Below, piece after piece: positions 61,017-64,000 of a stretch of 64,000 nt of DNA; the stretch's first letter is position 1; each line of letters begins with the position of its first letter. The notes under the pieces are model-generated. The model was not told where the DNA came from. It did no database searches and worked only from the letters and a program-made list of their open reading frames with translations. The stretch lies in the NCBI GenBank assembly GCA_018402455.1, contig JAGYIG010000002.1, positions 121,890 through 185,889 on the forward strand, given 5' to 3'. The DNA is from Opitutaceae bacterium. Its GTDB lineage: Bacteria; Verrucomicrobiota; Verrucomicrobiia; Opitutales; Opitutaceae. The position numbers and the translations under genes are program-made.

Positions 61017-62795
61017 TCAAGGCAGTACCACCGCGGTGCCTCCCTTGCGGGGATCGGAGAATGCGGTGAGGGTGCCGTCGGACCGTCGCATGATCGCCTG
61101 CACGTCGCCCGAAAACTCGGGGCGTTCCACCAGGTGATGCCCCATCGCCTCCAGCCGGGTTATCACGTCGGATTCCAGCCCACGGGGCTCCCAGAAAATC
61201 TGGTCGGGGAGGTGCTGATGATGCACCCGCGGTGCCAGCACCGCTTGATCGACCCTCATGCCGAAGTCGATGACGTGGAGGACGGTTTGGAGCACGGTGG
61301 TGATGATGGTCGAACCTCCCGGGGTACCGGACACGAAAAACAGTTCACCCGCGGGATTGTCCACGATGGTGGGCGACATCGAGGAGAGCATGCGTTTGCC
61401 GGGGGTGATGGCGTTTTGTTCGCCTTCCACGAGGCCGAATTGGTTGGGGTGACCCGGTTTCGCGGCGAAGTCATCCATCTCATTATTGAGCAGGAAGCCG
61501 GCGCCTGCGACGGTCACCAAGCTGCCGTAAGCCGAGTTGAGGGTGGTGGTGATGGCCACGGCATTACCCCACCGGTCCACGATGGAAAAGTGGGTGGTCT
61601 CGGTGGGCTCGGGGCGGACCACCGCCAGCCCGGGGCCCACCTGCGCGGAGGGGGTGGCCCGCCGGGGGTCGATATTCTTCCCCCGGCTTCGGGCGTAGTC
61701 CTTGGCGATCATGGTCGCCAGCGGAATGGCCACAAAGTCCGGATCGGCCAGCACTTGGTTACGGTCTGCGTAGGCGCGCCGTGCGGCTTCGGCATAGTGA
61801 TGGATGGCCTCGGCGGAGCCCCAGCCCATTTCCGCCAGGTCGTAACCTTCCAGGATGTTGGCCATGAGTGCCATGGTGGCACCGCCGGATGAAGACGGTG
61901 GCATGGAGGTAATCGTGTGGCCTCGGTACGTGAAAGTGAGTGGCTCCCGCCAGATGGCTTCGTAGCCGGTGAGGTCTTCGGCGGTGATGATCCCGCCACC
62001 GCGCTCCATTTCGGCGACGATGAGGGCGGCCGTTGCGCCGCGATAGAAGCCCTCCACTCCCTGGTCCTGGATGCGGCGGAGGGTGGCAGCGAGGGCGGGC
62101 TGGGCAAAAAAATCGCCCTCTCGCGGCGCGGTGCCCCCGGGGAGAAAAGTTTCCCGGGTGCCGTCGAATCGGGTCAGCGCGCTTTGATGATGCAGGAGTG
62201 AGTTGGCCAACCGCGGGTGCATTTTAAACCCATCGGCCAGCATGATGGCGGGTTGCACCAGGGTCTTCCAGGGGAGGGTGCCAAACCGCGCATGGGCGGC
62301 TCCGAGGCCCATCACGGTGCCCGGCACCCCCGCGGCCCGATGACCCACCAAAGAGTCCTCGGTGAGATTCCCCTCGGCATCAAGGTACATATCCCGCTTT
62401 GCCGCCAGCGGAGCTTTTTCGCGAAAATCCAGAGCGTGCGTGGTGCCGTCGGCCTGGCGCAGAACCATGAAACCGCCCCCGCCCAAGTTGCCTGCTTCGG
62501 GATTAACGACGGCGAGGCCGAACGCGACGGCGATGGCGGCATCCACGGCCGTGCCCCCTATGGCCAGGACCTGGCGCCCGATCTCGGTGGCGAGGGGGTC
62601 GGTGGTGCTCACCGCGCCGCCACGCCCGGTTGCCGGCGCGCCCGTCGGTTGAAAGCTCCAGCCATCCGCGAATCGGATCGTCTCCCGCGGCAACGCTGCC
62701 GCAGGCTGGTTCGTGTGAGCGGGGGGCAAAATTGCGCTCCCCGCCAGCGGCCCGGCCACAGCCGCCAGCACTACGATTACGATGAAGGAACTCAC
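61017..62795 (-). CDS. ggt: Gamma-glutamyltransferase (periplasmic)
   Basis: A 592-aa gamma-glutamyl hydrolase/transferase with a signal peptide (SSFIVIVVLAAVAGPLAGSA). It is made as a precursor that cleaves itself before Thr400 in TTHFSIVDRWGNAVAITTT; E. coli has TTHYSVVD at its catalytic Thr391. GGGGFMVLRQADG and LDFREKAP, then SPTIVD and SGTPGGSTIITTVLQ, are further family signatures. It cleaves gamma-glutamyl bonds of glutathione or other gamma-glutamyl compounds. This organism seems to use bacillithiol, so the natural substrate is open. It lies 48 bp after the sulfatase gene on the same strand. Confidence 0.95.
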   Translation of the reverse strand: MSSFIVIVVLAAVAGPLAGSAILPPAHTNQPAAALPRETIRFADGWSFQPTGAPATGRGGAVSTTDPLATEIGRQVLAIGGTAVDAAIAVAFGLAVVNPEAGNLGGGGFMVLRQADGTTHALDFREKAPLAAKRDMYLDAEGNLTEDSLVGHRAAGVPGTVMGLGAAHARFGTLPWKTLVQPAIMLADGFKMHPRLANSLLHHQSALTRFDGTRETFLPGGTAPREGDFFAQPALAATLRRIQDQGVEGFYRGATAALIVAEMERGGGIITAEDLTGYEAIWREPLTFTYRGHTITSMPPSSSGGATMALMANILEGYDLAEMGWGSAEAIHHYAEAARRAYADRNQVLADPDFVAIPLATMIAKDYARSRGKNIDPRRATPSAQVGPGLAVVRPEPTETTHFSIVDRWGNAVAITTTLNSAYGSLVTVAGAGFLLNNEMDDFAAKPGHPNQFGLVEGEQNAITPGKRMLSSMSPTIVDNPAGELFFVSGTPGGSTIITTVLQTVLHVIDFGMRVDQAVLAPRVHHQHLPDQIFWEPRGLESDVITRLEAMGHHLVERPEFSGDVQAIMRRSDGTLTAFSDPRKGGTAVVLP

Positions 62796-62843
62796 CGGGA
62801 GGTTGTCGTGCTTAGGGCCTTGATGAACATGCAGCGGAATGTT

Positions 62844-64000
62844 TCAGCCAAAATCGCCCTTTAGGTCTACCGGCCAGTCAAGCACCTCGGTGGTGGCCGC
62901 CCAAGCTTTGTAGGCTTCCGTCATCTCTCGCAGCTTTTGTGGTTTAGCGAATGCGAGATCATGGGATTCGGTTCGGTCCTTCGAAAGATCGTAAAGCGCC
63001 CAAGGTTCGTCATGGCCACCGACCAGTTTCAGATCTCCCCGGCGGTAGGCGCGGTTGCCCATGTGTTCCCAGCCAAAGCGAAACGCACCAGGCTCAAAAG
63101 GGATCTGCAGTGGGCGTGCCGTCCAAGGTGCTTGGCGAACCGGTGGGGTGTCCCCGGCGGCTCTCAGGCAGGTGGGAAAAATGTCCAGAAGAGTGGTCGG
63201 TTCCTGACGCCAGCTCGAGGTGGAGGTAAAGCTTGGCCCTGAGACGATGAGAGGGGTGGCGATGCCTCCTTCGTGGGCAAACCTCTTGTAGCGTCGGAAG
63301 GGGGTATTGCTCGCTTGGGCCCACCCCGGCCCGTAGCTGGTATAGGACTGAGGGCCCCCGAGGGTCGCAGGGTCGTAGGTTCGGTAGCTGTCTTTGACCA
63401 CTGGGGGATGGGACCGATCGCCGCCGTTGTCCGAAAGGAATACGAACAAGGTGTCCTCGAACCGCCCCTGCTGTTGCAAGGTTTCCATCAGGCGGCCGAT
63501 TTGTTGATCCATGCGGTGGACTTGCGCGGCATAAACCGCCATCTTATGGGCCATCTCTTCCCGAGCGGTCTCGTTGCTCCAGGACGGCACCTCGTTTTCC
63601 CGTGGGGCAAGCCTCCCGGCGGGGTCGATCAAGCCCAACTCGATTTGCCGGCGATGACGTGCTTGGCGGAGGGTGTCCCATCCGGCCAGGTAGCGGTCGC
63701 GATAGCCTTCGATATCCTCGGTCCTGGCTTGGAGCGGCCAGTGGGGCGCGGTGAAGGACAAGTAGAGGAAAAACGGTCGGTCGTCGTTCGGTCGGGGGGC
63801 GATCTGGTCGAGCGCATGATCCACGATGGCATCGGTAAAGTAGAACTCCGGATCGGACGGCAGGGACTCGACCAAACGGTCGTGATGGAACAGGCGGCGG
63901 GCCCGGGCTTGAGCGCGATTACCCAGCGGGTCAAAGTAACAGCAGGCGCCGCCCAGCAGGCCCCAGCTGTGATCGAATCCCCGATCGCAGGGCCAGTTGG
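62844..64000 (-). CDS. Sulfatase, 5' end off window
   Basis: The reading frame is open from 62844 to the right edge, about 385 residues, covering the C-terminal three-quarters of an arylsulfatase-like enzyme. The visible blocks are CDRGFDHSWGLLGGACCYFDP, RPFFLYLSFTAPHWPLQA, LFVFLSDNGGDRS, KRFAHEGGIATPLIVSGP and RRGDLKLVGGHDEPWALYDLSKDRTESHDLA, all standard for family S1. The formylglycine motif and signal peptide would lie past 64000. The ggt gene follows by 48 bp. Confidence 0.92.
   Translation of the reverse strand, partial: NWPCDRGFDHSWGLLGGACCYFDPLGNRAQARARRLFHHDRLVESLPSDPEFYFTDAIVDHALDQIAPRPNDDRPFFLYLSFTAPHWPLQARTEDIEGYRDRYLAGWDTLRQARHRRQIELGLIDPAGRLAPRENEVPSWSNETAREEMAHKMAVYAAQVHRMDQQIGRLMETLQQQGRFEDTLFVFLSDNGGDRSHPPVVKDSYRTYDPATLGGPQSYTSYGPGWAQASNTPFRRYKRFAHEGGIATPLIVSGPSFTSTSSWRQEPTTLLDIFPTCLRAAGDTPPVRQAPWTARPLQIPFEPGAFRFGWEHMGNRAYRRGDLKLVGGHDEPWALYDLSKDRTESHDLAFAKPQKLREMTEAYKAWAATTEVLDWPVDLKGDFG

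Overview
The window is about 64 kb of high-GC bacterial chromosome, most likely from a Verrucomicrobiota bacterium of the Opitutales type. The signs are many secreted formylglycine sulfatases, a verrucomicrobial-type TonB-dependent receptor, FG-GAP/VCBS and DUF1080 proteins, a secreted protein resembling PEP-CTERM family members, a HU/IHF-like protein and an unusual ClpX-like ATPase. No phage, insertion sequence or CRISPR array was seen.

Region 1 (1-22.98 kb) is mainly housekeeping. It holds a partial secreted protein, a frameshifted ubiE/menG, a ClpX-like unfoldase, a HU/IHF protein, hisS and an ACT-domain protein. A run of recognisable but indel-riddled genes follows (cyclophilin, cytidine deaminase, kbl), then tdh, an alkylation-repair pair (ogt and a frameshifted alkA) and an HD hydrolase. 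serA-plsY-hom-lysC-thrC form a co-directional amino-acid and lipid block. A GH9-like glycosidase and cimA are divergent. The cimA leader holds what looks like a complete isoleucine attenuator: an Ile-rich leader peptide, an antiterminator and a terminator. A fatty-acid desaturase closes the block.

Region 2 (23-32.6 kb) carries cardiolipin synthase, a DUF2911 protein and a tightly overlapping gene string: a 55-aa membrane peptide, a sodium:solute symporter, a compact BshC-like protein, BshB and BshA. The last three look like a bacillithiol operon whose cysteine-adding enzyme is about half the usual size. A fumarylacetoacetase-family enzyme and two small membrane proteins follow.

Region 3 (32.6-44 kb) holds two sulfatases, a STAS protein, an exported 2-keto-4-pentenoate hydratase-like protein, an EF-G paralogue, tRNA-Glu(CTC) followed by repeats, and a Gfo/Idh oxidoreductase with a DUF1080 protein (possible 3-keto-sugar chemistry).

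Region 4 (44-58.4 kb) is a co-directional catabolic locus. In order it has a TonB receptor, a sialidase-fold protein, an HpcH/HpaI aldolase, a second sialidase-fold protein, a sulfatase, an RraA-like aldolase, two FG-GAP proteins and a sodium:solute symporter. It would take up and strip a sulfated glycan and cleave a keto-sugar acid in the cytoplasm; the substrate is unknown. A perfect palindrome enclosing TATAAT sits 117 bp upstream.

Region 5 (58.4-64 kb, minus strand) holds a truncated sulfatase, a class-C beta-lactamase-type serine hydrolase, a decayed D-2-hydroxyacid dehydrogenase, gamma-glutamyltransferase and a sulfatase running off the right edge.

All functional calls come from reading motifs by eye. 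No database search or structure prediction was run.
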